Shown: piece by piece, positions 11,944 to 21,261 of the stretch
Numbering within the stretch: position 1 is the first letter of the stretch
Layout of the letters: every line of letters starts with the position of its first letter
The notes under the pieces: model-generated
The model's input: the letters and a program-made list of their open reading frames with translations, nothing else
What the model was told of the DNA's origin: nothing
Databases searched by the model: none
Program-made: the position numbers and the translations under genes
Assembly: GCA_937142855.1 (NCBI GenBank)
Contig: CAKZQZ010000029.1
Coordinates: forward strand, 47,010 to 111,009
From: an uncultured Alphaproteobacteria bacterium
GTDB taxonomy: Bacteria > Pseudomonadota > Alphaproteobacteria > Puniceispirillales > Marisalimonadaceae
Direction of reading: 5' to 3'
Length of the DNA: 64,000 nucleotides

Positions 11944-12021
11944 GGCGGGTGTAGCTCAGTTGGTTAGAGCGCGGGTTTGTGGTACCTGAGGTCGCCGGTT
12001 CGAAGCCGGTCACTCGCCCCA
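11944..12021 (+). tRNA. tRNA-His (GTG anticodon)
   Basis: A full cloverleaf with anticodon GTG in the loop of a GCGGGT-type stem. Residue 11944 is the extra G(-1) diagnostic of histidine tRNA; it faces C73, and CCA is encoded at 12019-12021. The acceptor stem is GCGGGTG with CACTCGC (one G-U pair). Confidence 0.96.
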
Positions 12022-12040
12022 GTAAAATTTTGTCATTATT

Positions 12041-12071
12041 CTAACTTGACCTTTAAAGGTTCCTAAGTTAG
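12041..12071. repeat. Inverted repeat between tRNA-His and tRNA-Leu
   Basis: Outer arms CTAACTT (12041-12047) and AAGTTAG (12065-12071) enclose a perfect 12-base palindrome ACCTTTAAAGGT (12049-12060). No T run follows on the plus strand, so it may be a processing or transcript-end structure instead of a classical terminator. Confidence 0.6.
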
Positions 12072-12102
12072 CTATTTGATAAATTAGATTTTAATTTTTA
12101 AT

Positions 12103-12187
12103 GCGGGCGTGGCGGAACTGGTAGACGCGCAAGATTTAGGTTCTTGTATCGAAAGGTGTGGGGGTTCAAGTCCCTTCGCCCGCACCA
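12103..12187 (+). tRNA. tRNA-Leu (TAG anticodon)
   Basis: An 85-base class II tRNA with a long variable arm. The anticodon loop TTTAGGT gives anticodon TAG, reading CUN codons. The acceptor stem is GCGGGCG paired with CGCCCGC, A73, and encoded CCA at 12185-12187. It is 81 bases after tRNA-His on the same strand. Confidence 0.97.
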
Positions 12188-12220
12188 CTAAATAAATCAT
12201 ATAGATTTTAAGGATTAAAT

Positions 12221-13660
12221 ATGGCAGTAACTCAAACTTTATCAGAAGGCTTAAAACGTGAATTCGAAGTTGTTATAACTAACAAAGAAATCAATAATTT
12301 AGTTGAAGTAAAACTTAATGATTTGGCTAAAGAAGCTAATTTACCTGGCTTTAGACCTGGTAAAGTGCCAGTTTCAGTTGTTAAAAATAGATTTGGAAAA
12401 CAAGTGTTAGGCGAAGTTGTAAGAGAATCTGTTGACAATGCAACTAAAGAGACTATCGAAAATAACAAACTGGTACCATCTTCACAGCCAAAGATTGAAA
12501 TAACTTCTTTTGAGGAAGGTGAAGACTTAAAGGCTAAATTATCAGTAGAGTTAATGCCTGAATTTGAAATTCCTGATTTGTCTAAACTAGAAATATCTAA
12601 GCCGGTGGTTAAGGTAGGTGAGAAGGAAGTTGATGAAGCAGTGGAAAAAATTGCCACCGAAAATGTTGGAACAAAGACTGTAACAGCAAAAAGACCTGCA
12701 AAGTTAGGTGATACTGTTGTCATAGATTTCTTAGGAAAAATTGATGACGTACCTTTTGAAGGTGGTGAGGCTAAGGGGCATAATTTAAAACTCGGCTCTA
12801 ACTCTTTTATTCCTGGATTTGAAGATGGTCTAGTTGGATGTAGCAAGGGTAAAAAAGTTGATATAAAAGTTACTTTTCCGAAAGATTATCAGGCAGCTAA
12901 TTTAGCTGGTAAAGATGCTGTTTTTGAAACTACTATAAATGAAATAAAAGAAGATAACGATTTAGTTATTAATGATGATTTAGCCAAAAATTTAGGAATG
13001 GAGAATTTAGCTTCACTTAAAAAGGCTGTTTCCGAACAAATTAGCAAACAGCATGAACTTGCAAGTCGAGATAAGTCCAAAAGACAAGTGTTAGATAAAC
13101 TAGCAGATTCAATTTCTTTTGAACTTCCTGAAACTCTAGAAAAAGAAGAATATAACAGTATTTGTATGGCTATGAATCCTAATGCCAAGCCAGACAATAT
13201 TGATAAATCTGACGACAAGCCTGAACTTCAAGCAGATAAAGGTATGAGCGATGAAGAAAAAGCTGATGCCTCTGAAATAGCAAAACGAAGAGTAAGGCTT
13301 GGACTTTTACTTTCTGAAATAGGCAGAAAAAATAATATTAAGGTTGAAGAAGAAGATACAAGAAATGCTATGATGAAAGAAATCCAAAAATATCCAGGAC
13401 AAGAAAAACAAGTAATGGATTACTTTAAAAATAATCCTGAGGCACAACAACAATTATCCGGTCCAATTTTTGAAGATAAGATTATTGATTTTATTTTGGA
13501 ATTGGCGAACGTTAAGGAAAAGACTGTATCAGTTGAAGAATTATATAAAACTGATGATCTTGATCTCAAAAAAGAGGCTGCAAAAGCAAAGAAATCAAAT
13601 AAATCTTTGCAAAAGGATAAGCCCAAAAAAACAGTTAAAAAGAATAAAGTAAAATCTTAA
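12221..13660 (+). CDS. tig: Trigger factor (ribosome-associated chaperone, PPIase)
   Basis: 479 residues with the three trigger factor domains: an N-terminal ribosome-binding domain with the signature G-F-R-P-G-K-V-P (about 41-48), an FKBP-type peptidyl-prolyl isomerase domain (about 160-245, GDTVVIDFLGKIDD...) and the helical C-terminal chaperone domain. A lysine-rich tail of ~40 residues extends beyond the usual end. It meets nascent chains at the ribosome exit. ATG start with AAGGA a few bases upstream. It heads the conserved block with clpP, clpX and lon. Confidence 0.96.
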   Translation: MAVTQTLSEGLKREFEVVITNKEINNLVEVKLNDLAKEANLPGFRPGKVPVSVVKNRFGKQVLGEVVRESVDNATKETIENNKLVPSSQPKIEITSFEEGEDLKAKLSVELMPEFEIPDLSKLEISKPVVKVGEKEVDEAVEKIATENVGTKTVTAKRPAKLGDTVVIDFLGKIDDVPFEGGEAKGHNLKLGSNSFIPGFEDGLVGCSKGKKVDIKVTFPKDYQAANLAGKDAVFETTINEIKEDNDLVINDDLAKNLGMENLASLKKAVSEQISKQHELASRDKSKRQVLDKLADSISFELPETLEKEEYNSICMAMNPNAKPDNIDKSDDKPELQADKGMSDEEKADASEIAKRRVRLGLLLSEIGRKNNIKVEEEDTRNAMMKEIQKYPGQEKQVMDYFKNNPEAQQQLSGPIFEDKIIDFILELANVKEKTVSVEELYKTDDLDLKKEAAKAKKSNKSLQKDKPKKTVKKNKVKS

Positions 13661-13683
13661 TTATAATTTAAGGAGTACTAAGA

Positions 13684-14322
13684 ATGTTAGAAGATTTTTC
13701 AAAAATATTATCTTCACCACGAGAAAAATCTGCACTTGTTCCAATGGTTGTTGAACAAACTAGCCGAGGTGAGAGATCATACGACATTTATTCAAGGCTT
13801 CTCAAAGAAAGAATAATTTTTCTTGTTGGTCCTGTTGATGATAATTTAGCTTCTCTAGTTTGTGCACAATTACTATTCCTAGAAGCTGAAAATCCAAAAA
13901 AAGATATATCCATGTATATAAATTCTCCTGGGGGGGTAGTTACATCTGGATTATCTATATACGATACTATGGAATATATTAGGCCGGACGTTTCAACAGT
14001 ATGTATTGGTCAAGCCGCTAGCATGGGATCCTTACTTTTAACAGCTGGCGCTAAAAATAAACGATATTGCTTACCTAATGCCAGGATTATGACGCATCAA
14101 CCATCTGGAGGTTTTCAAGGGCAGGCTACCGATATTGAAATACATGCAAAAGAGATCATTAATTTAAGATCAAGGTTGAATAATATTTATGTAAAACATT
14201 CTGGCAAGAAAATTGCAGAAATCGAAGGCTTGATGGATAGAGATACTTTTTTATCTCCTCAAGATGCGCTTAAGATTGGTTTAATAGACGAAGTTGTTGA
14301 TAAAAGACCAAGTGTAGAATAA
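13684..14322 (+). CDS. clpP: ATP-dependent Clp protease proteolytic subunit
   Basis: 212 residues of the S14 serine peptidase. The triad is S113 (in QAASMGS), H138 (in MTHQPSGG) and D187 (in MDRDTF). The N-terminus, including the [20 protein letters not shown] segment, is typical of proteobacterial ClpP. The start ATG follows AAGGAG by about nine bases. The tetradecameric barrel degrades unfolded and tagged proteins fed by ClpX or ClpA. It lies 23 bases after tig and 83 bases before clpX, the standard order. Confidence 0.97.
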   Translation: MLEDFSKILSSPREKSALVPMVVEQTSRGERSYDIYSRLLKERIIFLVGPVDDNLASLVCAQLLFLEAENPKKDISMYINSPGGVVTSGLSIYDTMEYIRPDVSTVCIGQAASMGSLLLTAGAKNKRYCLPNARIMTHQPSGGFQGQATDIEIHAKEIINLRSRLNNIYVKHSGKKIAEIEGLMDRDTFLSPQDALKIGLIDEVVDKRPSVE

Positions 14323-14405
14323 GCGCATTAAATTAAATTATATCTTGCTTTTAATATGCAAAATATAGAATACTAAATTTAGATTTAGTCTAATGAGGAT
14401 AGAAA

Positions 14406-15674
14406 ATGAACGAACATAAAAACGAAGGAAAAAATAAAACAACTTTGTATTGTTCGTTTTGTGGAAAAAGTCAGCATGAAGTTAAAAAATTAATAGCTGG
14501 ACCAACAGTTTTTATTTGTGATGAGTGTGTAGAATTATGTATGGATATCATCAAAGAAGAACACCAATCTTCAGTTACAAAAAATAAAGACGGTATTCCT
14601 TCACCTGCTGAAATTTGTAGAATACTAGACGATTATGTAATAGGTCAGACAAAAGCTAAAAGAATATTGTCTGTAGCTGTTCACAATCATTATAAAAGAT
14701 TAACTAACTCCTTAGACATGAATGATATTGAAATTTCAAAATCTAACATACTACTGGTAGGACCTACAGGTTGTGGTAAAACACTTTTAGCTCAAACTTT
14801 GGCCAAAATATTAGATGTTCCTTTTACAATGGCTGATGCGACAACTCTTACTGAAGCAGGATATGTAGGTGAAGATGTTGAAAATATTATTTTAAAACTT
14901 CTTCAAGCATCTGATTATAATGTGGAACGTGCTCAGAAGGGTATTGTTTACATAGATGAAGTTGATAAAATTTCTAGAAAATCTGAAAACCCATCTATTA
15001 CAAGAGATGTAAGTGGAGAGGGTGTACAGCAGGCTCTTTTAAAAATTATGGAAGGTACTGTTGCGGCGGTTCCTCCTCAAGGTGGAAGAAAACATCCACA
15101 ACAAGAATTTTTACAAGTTGATACTACAAATATTCTTTTCATTTGTGGGGGAGCTTTTGCTGGATTAGATAAGTTAATTTCTAATAGAAATAAAGGTTCA
15201 TCAATTGGGTTTGGTGCTGAAATAGTAGATTCTGGTGAGGTTTCTTCTTCTGAAGTTCTAAAGGATGTCGAGCCTGGAGATTTAGTTAAATATGGACTAA
15301 TTCCAGAATTTATCGGAAGATTGCCTGTTTTAGCTACACTCGAGGATTTAGATGAAGATGCTCTAGTCACTATCCTAACAAAACCTAAAAATGCTTTAGT
15401 AAAACAATACCAAAAACTTTTTGAAATGGAAAATACTAAACTTGAGTTTAGGGATACCGCGTTGAGGGCATTGGCAAAAAAAGCAATAACTTTAAAAACT
15501 GGTGCTAGAGGTTTGAGGTCAATTATCGAAAATATTCTTATGGATACAATGTTTGAATTGCCTTCAGAACCTGATATTGCCGAAGTTGTTATAAATGAAG
15601 ATGTTGTTCTTAAAGGAAGCAAGCCTTTACTAGTTCATGAGAAAAAATCTAAAGAGATAAATAACTCTTTATAA
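14406..15674 (+). CDS. clpX: ATP-dependent Clp protease ATP-binding subunit ClpX
   Basis: 422 residues. The N-terminal zinc-binding domain has cysteines C16, C19, C38 and C41, followed by an AAA+ module with Walker A at 119-126 (GPTGCGKT), Walker [10 protein letters not shown], the pore loop GYVGEDVE and the ClpP-docking IGF-type loop (SSIGFGAE). It unfolds substrates, including SsrA-tagged proteins, and threads them into ClpP. An AGGA ribosome-binding site lies just before the ATG. Confidence 0.97.
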   Translation: MNEHKNEGKNKTTLYCSFCGKSQHEVKKLIAGPTVFICDECVELCMDIIKEEHQSSVTKNKDGIPSPAEICRILDDYVIGQTKAKRILSVAVHNHYKRLTNSLDMNDIEISKSNILLVGPTGCGKTLLAQTLAKILDVPFTMADATTLTEAGYVGEDVENIILKLLQASDYNVERAQKGIVYIDEVDKISRKSENPSITRDVSGEGVQQALLKIMEGTVAAVPPQGGRKHPQQEFLQVDTTNILFICGGAFAGLDKLISNRNKGSSIGFGAEIVDSGEVSSSEVLKDVEPGDLVKYGLIPEFIGRLPVLATLEDLDEDALVTILTKPKNALVKQYQKLFEMENTKLEFRDTALRALAKKAITLKTGARGLRSIIENILMDTMFELPSEPDIAEVVINEDVVLKGSKPLLVHEKKSKEINNSL

Positions 15675-15749
15675 ATTACCTTTTAAGCTTGAAGTTTAAA
15701 AAATAAATATCATTTATAATTTATAACATTATTTTTAAAGGATATTATT

Positions 15750-18140
15750 TTGACTGAAACAATCTACCCTATATTGCCCTTAAGAGATATTGTAATCTTT
15801 CCTCATATGATAGCGCCTTTATTTGTTGGAAGATTGAAATCCATAAACGCCTTAGAATTGGTAATGGAAGAAAACAAACAAATAGTTTTGCTTACCCAAA
15901 AGAAACCGTCTGTTGAAGATCCTAAACAAAAAGACCTTTTTAAAGTAGGTACACTAGGCAATATATTACAAATGCTTAAACTTCCAGATGGGACAGTCAA
16001 AGTTTTGGTTGAAGGTAAGTCAAGGTGTATAATTGAAAAAGTTAATTCTTCAGATGAATATACAAATGCAAAAATAAAGTTCTTAAAAGATGAAGAATTT
16101 GTATTTGATAATAAAGATATTTTAACTAATAAATTGTCAGGTGTCTTTGAACAATATGCTAAGTTAAATGGCAAAATTAACTCTGACATATTGTCAACAA
16201 TTTCTGAGATCAGTGACCCTAGCACCTTAACTGACACAATAGTCAATCATTTGTTACTTAACATTGAAGAGAAACAAGAGTTTCTTGAAATGATGAATCC
16301 AATGGAGAGAACTGAAAAACTTACACTTAAATTAGAAAGTGAAATTGAAATTTTATCCACAGAAAGAAAAATTCGTAATCGTGTTAAAAAACAAATGGAG
16401 AAAACACAAAGAGAATATTATTTAAATGAACAAATGAAAGCTATTCAAAAAGAATTAGGCTCTTCTGAAGATGGTAAGAATGAATTTGATGAGATTGAAG
16501 ATAAAATAAATAAAGGTAAATTATCAAAAGAGGCTAAAGAAAAAGCTTTGTCGGAGCTAAAAAAATTAAAGAGTATGAGTCCTATGAGTGCTGAAGCTAC
16601 GGTAGTAAGGTCTTATATAGATTGGTTGACTTCAATCCCATGGACAAAGAAAAGTAAGGTTAAAACTGACATAGAAAATGCCAGGAAAATACTTGATAAC
16701 GACCATTATGGCTTAGAAAAAGTTAAAGACAGAATTATTGAATTCTTAGCAGTTCAAAAAAGAACAAAAGAGATTAAAGGCCCAATCCTATGTCTTGTCG
16801 GACCTCCAGGTGTAGGAAAAACCTCATTAGGCAAATCAATAGCCGAAGCTACTGGTAGGCAATATATTAGAATGGCTTTGGGTGGTGTTCGTGATGAGGC
16901 TGAAATTAGGGGTCATAGAAGAACCTATATAGGTTCACTGCCTGGTAAAATTATTCATGGCATGAAAAAGGGATCTACAATAAATCCTTTATTTTTGTTA
17001 GACGAAATTGATAAATTAGGAAATGATTACAGAGGAGACCCTTCTTCTGCTTTACTAGAAGTTTTAGATCCAGAACAAAATAAAACGTTTCAAGACCATT
17101 ACCTAGAAGTTGATTATGATTTATCTAAAGTTTTATTTGTTACTACTTCTAATACTCTTAATATGCCTCAAGCTCTTCTAGATAGGATGGAAATAATAAG
17201 GCTTTCAGGATATACCGAAGATGAAAAACTACAGATAGCTAAGAAACATTTGATAGATAAACAAATGGAAAACTGTAAATTAAAAAAATCAGAATTTTCT
17301 ATTAATGATGATGCAATTAAATTTATAATACAATCTTATACTAGAGAAGCTGGTGTTAGAGGTTTAGAAAGACAAATTGCTAAATTGACTAGAAAAATTG
17401 TTACTCTTATAGAAAAGAATAAGGCTAAAAGTTTTTCCATAACAAAAGATAACCTCATAGAGATATTAGGTGTACCAATTTACCAGAGACTTGAGGTTGA
17501 AAAAGAAAATCTTGTTGGAATCACTACAGGCTTAGCTTGGACAGAGGTTGGGGGTGAATTACTATCAATAGAAGCTGTTAAAGTAAGTGGTAAGGGAAAA
17601 GTTACGGCTACTGGAAAACTTGGTGATGTAATGAAAGAGTCTGTTAAAGCTGCAGAGTTTTTAATTAGATCAAAAGCTTTGGATTATGGCTTAGACCCTA
17701 TTGATATAGAAAAAAGTGACATTCACGTTCATGTACCAGAGGGAGCCACACCTAAAGATGGTCCTTCTGCAGGTGTTGCTATGGTAACAAGTATCGTTTC
17801 TGCTTTAACTGACATCAAAATTAAAAGTTCAGTTGGTATGACAGGAGAGATTACTTTAAGAGGACGTGTTCTCCCTATTGGCGGATTAAAAGAAAAGTTA
17901 CTAGCTGCAAAAAGGGGAGGGTTAAAGACTATTTTAATTCCTGTTGATAATAAAAAAGACCTGGTAGAGATTCCTGATAACATAAAAGACGAATTAGAAA
18001 TTATTCCAGTAAGTTCTATTGATGAAGTTGTTAGTAACGCTTTAGTAACAATGCCAGAAAAAATAGATATATTAGATATTAGTAATTTACCTCCAACAAA
18101 TAAAACAAATATTCTTGATGAAAAAAACATTTCTCATTAA
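15750..18140 (+). CDS. lon: ATP-dependent protease Lon
   Basis: 796 residues: LON substrate-binding N-domain (about 1-200), a coiled-coil middle, AAA+ domain with Walker A GPPGVGKTS and Walker B LFLLDEIDK, and the S16 protease domain with catalytic S673 (GPSAGV) and K716 (GGLKEK). The start is TTG at 15750, preceded by AAAGGA; no better ATG is in range. It removes damaged proteins and, in alphaproteobacteria, short-lived regulators such as DnaA and CcrM. It sits directly downstream of clpX, as in many alphaproteobacteria. Confidence 0.97.
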   Translation: MTETIYPILPLRDIVIFPHMIAPLFVGRLKSINALELVMEENKQIVLLTQKKPSVEDPKQKDLFKVGTLGNILQMLKLPDGTVKVLVEGKSRCIIEKVNSSDEYTNAKIKFLKDEEFVFDNKDILTNKLSGVFEQYAKLNGKINSDILSTISEISDPSTLTDTIVNHLLLNIEEKQEFLEMMNPMERTEKLTLKLESEIEILSTERKIRNRVKKQMEKTQREYYLNEQMKAIQKELGSSEDGKNEFDEIEDKINKGKLSKEAKEKALSELKKLKSMSPMSAEATVVRSYIDWLTSIPWTKKSKVKTDIENARKILDNDHYGLEKVKDRIIEFLAVQKRTKEIKGPILCLVGPPGVGKTSLGKSIAEATGRQYIRMALGGVRDEAEIRGHRRTYIGSLPGKIIHGMKKGSTINPLFLLDEIDKLGNDYRGDPSSALLEVLDPEQNKTFQDHYLEVDYDLSKVLFVTTSNTLNMPQALLDRMEIIRLSGYTEDEKLQIAKKHLIDKQMENCKLKKSEFSINDDAIKFIIQSYTREAGVRGLERQIAKLTRKIVTLIEKNKAKSFSITKDNLIEILGVPIYQRLEVEKENLVGITTGLAWTEVGGELLSIEAVKVSGKGKVTATGKLGDVMKESVKAAEFLIRSKALDYGLDPIDIEKSDIHVHVPEGATPKDGPSAGVAMVTSIVSALTDIKIKSSVGMTGEITLRGRVLPIGGLKEKLLAAKRGGLKTILIPVDNKKDLVEIPDNIKDELEIIPVSSIDEVVSNALVTMPEKIDILDISNLPPTNKTNILDEKNISH

Positions 18141-18252
18141 CATTTGATGTAGTTTTTTTTATTTTACTTTAATAAAATCGTTTTATTTACTAGAGTTATG
18201 ATTATTTATAAGATATAATTTATCTTATTTAACACAACTTCTGGAGGTACGA

Positions 18253-18528
18253 ATGAATAAGAATGAATTAGTTGCAAGCGTTGCTGACGCGTCAGGATTA
18301 ACAAAAGCAGATGCTGCTAAAGCTGTTGATGGTGTATTTTCATCTATAACTGGAGCATTAAAATCTGGTGGTGATGTTCGTATAGTTGGTTTTGGAACTT
18401 TTTCTGTAGCTAACCGTGCCGCTACAACTGGAAGAAATCCAAGAACAGGTGAGACAATTCAAATTAAAGCTTCTAAACAGCCAAAATTTAAAGCTGGTAG
18501 CCCATTAAAGGATGCAGTTAACGGTTAA
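18253..18528 (+). CDS. hupB: DNA-binding protein HU
   Basis: A 91-residue histone-like protein with the typical HU pattern MNKxELV... , GFGTFSVANRAA and the DNA-binding arm R-N-P-R-T-G. It bends and compacts DNA as a dimer. The ATG is preceded by a strong GGAGG site, as expected for an abundant protein. The 112-base gap from lon contains TATAAT at 18214-18219, a likely -10 element of its own promoter, although the -35 is poor. It is followed by an intrinsic terminator. Confidence 0.97.
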   Translation: MNKNELVASVADASGLTKADAAKAVDGVFSSITGALKSGGDVRIVGFGTFSVANRAATTGRNPRTGETIQIKASKQPKFKAGSPLKDAVNG

Positions 18529-18541
18529 GCTTAATTAATAT

Positions 18542-19099
18542 TCATTTAAAAGCATCCCCAGTAGGGGATGTTTTTTTTTGCATAGCACATCTTTGAATTA
18601 GCGATTTTTTGTACTTAAACTGTTCACCATTGAAATAATATAAAATATTGAAATTTTTTTTAAAAACTTCAATAAGTTCCATGTTTTTAAGTAAGTAATC
18701 TGGGTTACTTGGCTTACCTAATTTTTCGTTTCCCGTTGCAAATGTTTCATAAAATAGAAACCCATTTTCTTTAACTAAATTACCAATATTTTTTATCTTT
18801 GGCCTATATAAATAATTAGTAACTATGACAATATCATAGTAATTTTCATCAAATGGCCATTTTTCATTAGTTTCTAAGTCAAAGCACATAGTTTTTATAT
18901 TTTGAAAATTATTATAAGAAGATAATTTTTTACTGTCATTATCGACAGCCGTAATTTTCCTTTTTGGATCAGCTAAACTTATACTATGTCTACCACTACC
19001 GCTTGCAAAGTCTAGAATTTGAAGTTCTTTCTTACCAGTAATTGCCTTGATTCTATTAATTATCCAGCAAGATGGTTGTGCTTTTAAATTAACTCTCAT
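18542..19099 (-). CDS. Class I SAM-dependent methyltransferase
   Basis: 185 residues with a Rossmann-type SAM site: motif I LDFASGSGRHS (about 30-40), the acidic end of strand 2 in AVDNDS, and a motif-IV-like YDIVIVTNYL. The arrangement resembles TehB-like small methyltransferases. The substrate is unknown. The last ~10 codons are shared with the HU terminator on the other strand, so the C-terminal residues (SPTGDAFK) are dictated by the hairpin. ATG start; the gene stands alone between HU and tRNA-Val. Confidence 0.8.
   Translation of the reverse strand: MRVNLKAQPSCWIINRIKAITGKKELQILDFASGSGRHSISLADPKRKITAVDNDSKKLSSYNNFQNIKTMCFDLETNEKWPFDENYYDIVIVTNYLYRPKIKNIGNLVKENGFLFYETFATGNEKLGKPSNPDYLLKNMELIEVFKKNFNILYYFNGEQFKYKKSLIQRCAMQKKTSPTGDAFK
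18553..18579 (+). terminator. Rho-independent terminator of the HU gene
   Basis: Perfect arms CATCCCC and GGGGATG with loop AGTA are followed by nine T. The element lies 24 bases after the HU stop and inside the last codons of the convergent methyltransferase gene. Confidence 0.93.
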
Positions 19100-19157
19100 T
19101 TAGATTAATTTCCTTTAATTTTTTAAAATTTTAATTAAAAAATAAGTAAGTTCATAG

Positions 19158-19186
19158 TTGTCAATTATATTAAAATTACGTATAAG
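19158..19186 (+). promoter_or_regulatory. Sigma-70-type promoter of tRNA-Val
   Basis: TTGTCA (19158-19163) and TATAAG (19181-19186) are separated by exactly 17 bases, and the tRNA begins 12 bases after the -10 box. Spacing and position fit a housekeeping promoter. Confidence 0.7.
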
Positions 19187-19197
19187 CATAACTAATG

Positions 19198-19273
19198 GGG
19201 CGGTTAGCTCAGTTGGTAGAGCATCTCGTTTACACCGAGAATGTCGGCGGTTCGAGACCGTCACCGCCCACCA
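19198..19273 (+). tRNA. tRNA-Val (TAC anticodon)
   Basis: A 76-base cloverleaf with anticodon TAC in the loop TTTACAC between TCTCG and CGAGA. The acceptor stem GGGCGGT pairs fully with ACCGCCC, then A73 and encoded CCA. Confidence 0.97.
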
Positions 19274-19298
19274 TTAACTATAATTTATTATAATTTTA

Positions 19299-20075
19299 TT
19301 AGTTAACAAAGGCTTTTTCTAATACAAAATCTCCTGGATTGTTATTAGCACCTTCTTGAAAATTATTTTTTTTCATAATTTCTTTTAAATCATTATTAAG
19401 GCCCATTGAACCACAAAACATGAATCTATCATTTTGAGATATTTTCTGTAACCCTAAATCCTTGAAAAGTCTCCCAGAAATAATTAAGTCGGTAATTCTT
19501 CCTTTGTTGGTATAATTTTCTCTAGTAGTTGAATGATAAATAATTAACTTATTAGAAATAAACTCTTTTACAATGTCGTCTTCAAAACAATTTTTAATTG
19601 TTTCTTTACTGTAGTTTAATTCATCAACTGTACGACAAGTATGTGTAACTACAATTTGTTCAAATTTTTCATATGTTTCTGGTTCTTTTATTAGAGATGC
19701 AAAAGGAGCAAATCCAGTGCCTGATGATAGTAAAAATAACCTTTTACCAGGCTTTAAAGCATCAAGGACAAGAGTTCCTGTAGGCTTTGGCATCATAACA
19801 ATATCATCATTTATTTTAATATCTTTTAACTTAGATGTTAGTGGTCCATCTTTAACAATTATAGAATAAAACTCTAGCTCATCTGACCAGCTCGGTGAAG
19901 CTATAGAATAGGCCCTCAAAATTGGTTTCCCTTCATCATTTGGGAGACCTATCATTACGAACTCACCTGATCTAAATCTAAAACTAGCAGGCCTTGTAAT
20001 TCGAAAAGAGAATAGGTTTTCAGTCCAATGTTTGATAAAAGTTACTTTTTGTAAGTTTGAAAATTGTTTAGACAA
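19299..20075 (-). CDS. fpr: Ferredoxin--NADP reductase
   Basis: 258 residues of the bacterial Fpr group. The FAD site RAYSIASPS (about 54-62) and the NADP-binding segment LLSSGTGFAPFASLI are clear, and the protein ends with the family's FVLEKAFV-like C-terminus. It moves electrons between NADPH and ferredoxin or flavodoxin and helps in oxidative stress and iron-sulfur assembly. The start codon is TTG at 20075 with AAGGA upstream. It lies 17 bases downstream of the SDR gene on the same strand. Confidence 0.94.
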   Translation of the reverse strand: MSKQFSNLQKVTFIKHWTENLFSFRITRPASFRFRSGEFVMIGLPNDEGKPILRAYSIASPSWSDELEFYSIIVKDGPLTSKLKDIKINDDIVMMPKPTGTLVLDALKPGKRLFLLSSGTGFAPFASLIKEPETYEKFEQIVVTHTCRTVDELNYSKETIKNCFEDDIVKEFISNKLIIYHSTTRENYTNKGRITDLIISGRLFKDLGLQKISQNDRFMFCGSMGLNNDLKEIMKKNNFQEGANNNPGDFVLEKAFVN

Positions 20076-20092
20076 ATTTTTTTCCTTAATTC

Positions 20093-20923
20093 CTAAGTAA
20101 CTTTTATTAATTTTTTTGTTAGTTTTAGTAAAGCTTCTTTATAATCAGGGTTTTTAAATTGATAATTGAATTCATTGCCAATAAATTTAGATTTTACAAC
20201 TCTATCAACCTCATAAAAAGATTTTATAGCTTCTGACACTTTATTTGATTGATATGAAATAGCTTTAGGTAAGTTTAAGTTTAATTTTTCTGTGACATAT
20301 TTAATAGCATCATAACTTTGAATTTTATTATCATCACTTATGTTCAAATATTTATAATTATAATTTTCAGTTAAATATTTAATTATGATTGCAGATAAGT
20401 CTTCGACATTAATACGGTTAGAAACATGTCCACTTTTTACAATCACTTCATCATTACCATTTAGATATTTAATCATAGGGTGTCTTCCTGGCCCATAAAT
20501 ACCTGATATTCTAAAGATTGAAGACTTATTATTTGCAGTTAACCATTCTGTTTCTGCCTTAAGCCTAGTTTTACCTCTAATATTTTGTGGATTGGGCTTT
20601 GTGTCCTCATAAACGATTCCACCTCCATATACAGATGTGGCTGATAGGTATATTATTTTTTTATTATTGGAAGAAATGGCTTGCTTATATTTTTGAATTA
20701 CTGGATCAGTACCATCTTGATTAGGTGGCACGGTTGAAATTAAACTTTCATCTTGGATTTTTTTTTGTAAATTCATCTCATCATCAAAATGGAAATAATG
20801 AATATTTTTTTTAGGTTTGATTATATTACGTGTGATAATAGAGACTTTAAATCCCTTTTGAAGAGCCTCTTTAGAAAGAAAACGAGCTGTGTAGCCGTTA
20901 CCAATAATTGTTAATTTAATCAT
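20093..20923 (-). CDS. NAD-dependent epimerase/dehydratase (SDR) family protein
   Basis: 276 residues with an N-terminal dinucleotide-binding motif IGNGYTAR (about 7-14), a family TSVYGG segment and RISGIYGPGR. The pattern matches short extended-SDR proteins of the YeeZ/GalE-like type found in many alphaproteobacteria, whose substrate is not established. The canonical YxxxK catalytic pair is not obvious, as the VYGG segment is followed by a divergent stretch. It is transcribed ahead of fpr and divergently from the cobalamin riboswitch leader. Confidence 0.82.
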   Translation of the reverse strand: MIKLTIIGNGYTARFLSKEALQKGFKVSIITRNIIKPKKNIHYFHFDDEMNLQKKIQDESLISTVPPNQDGTDPVIQKYKQAISSNNKKIIYLSATSVYGGGIVYEDTKPNPQNIRGKTRLKAETEWLTANNKSSIFRISGIYGPGRHPMIKYLNGNDEVIVKSGHVSNRINVEDLSAIIIKYLTENYNYKYLNISDDNKIQSYDAIKYVTEKLNLNLPKAISYQSNKVSEAIKSFYEVDRVVKSKFIGNEFNYQFKNPDYKEALLKLTKKLIKVT

Positions 20924-20984
20924 TTTAAAATATTATAATTTATTGCTTGCACTTAATTAGTAAATTCTATTATCGTTTAAATGT

Positions 20985-21158
20985 TTATGGTGCTTCGAAG
21001 ATTTCTTCAAGCTTAAAATGGGAATTTGGTAATTCATTGGAATTGTAAGCCAAAGCTGTCCCCGCAACTGTAAATGCTTAGTGAGGGCTTTTATACCACT
21101 GGAGTTTATCTGGGAAGGTTGCCTTAACGTTGATGCATGAGCCAGGAGACCTGCCATT
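20985..21158 (+). ncRNA. Cobalamin (adenosylcobalamin) riboswitch
   Basis: The leader contains the B12-aptamer consensus blocks in order: GGTGCTTCGAAGA (about 20989), AAAATGGGAATTTGG, the B12-box core AAGCTGTCCCCGCAACTGTAA split around 21053-21075, CCACTGG, GGGAAGG, and the closing GATGCATGAGCCAGGAGACC ending near 21151. Downstream, GTCGCT (21163-21168) can pair with AGCGAC (21215-21220), and a GAGC-GTAA-GCTC hairpin (21229-21240) stands just before the ribosome-binding site, so control may be at translation. It fills most of the only gap above 300 bases and precedes the TonB receptor gene. Confidence 0.95.
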
Positions 21159-21261
21159 TATAGTCGCTTTGTCACCTTCCGGGTTGAGTGGATGACACGT
21201 GTAATAAATCGTCTAGCGACAAATTATTGAGCGTAAGCTCTTAACTAAGCTGGAGGTTTAT

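Noticed and set aside
12232..12846. Long open frame antisense to trigger factor, and similar frames antisense to the helicase, gyrase-type and Lon genes
   Set aside because: These mirror the codon pattern of well-supported genes on the other strand, have no ribosome-binding sites in place, and show no family features.
15688..15720. Heat-shock-type promoter upstream of lon (CTTGAAG followed by TATAAT)
   Set aside because: The spacer is about 20 bases and the -10 region does not resemble the sigma-32 consensus, so the match is not convincing.
20957..21157. Open frame on the minus strand across the cobalamin leader
   Set aside because: It coincides with the conserved B12 aptamer, whose RNA consensus explains the sequence far better than a protein.
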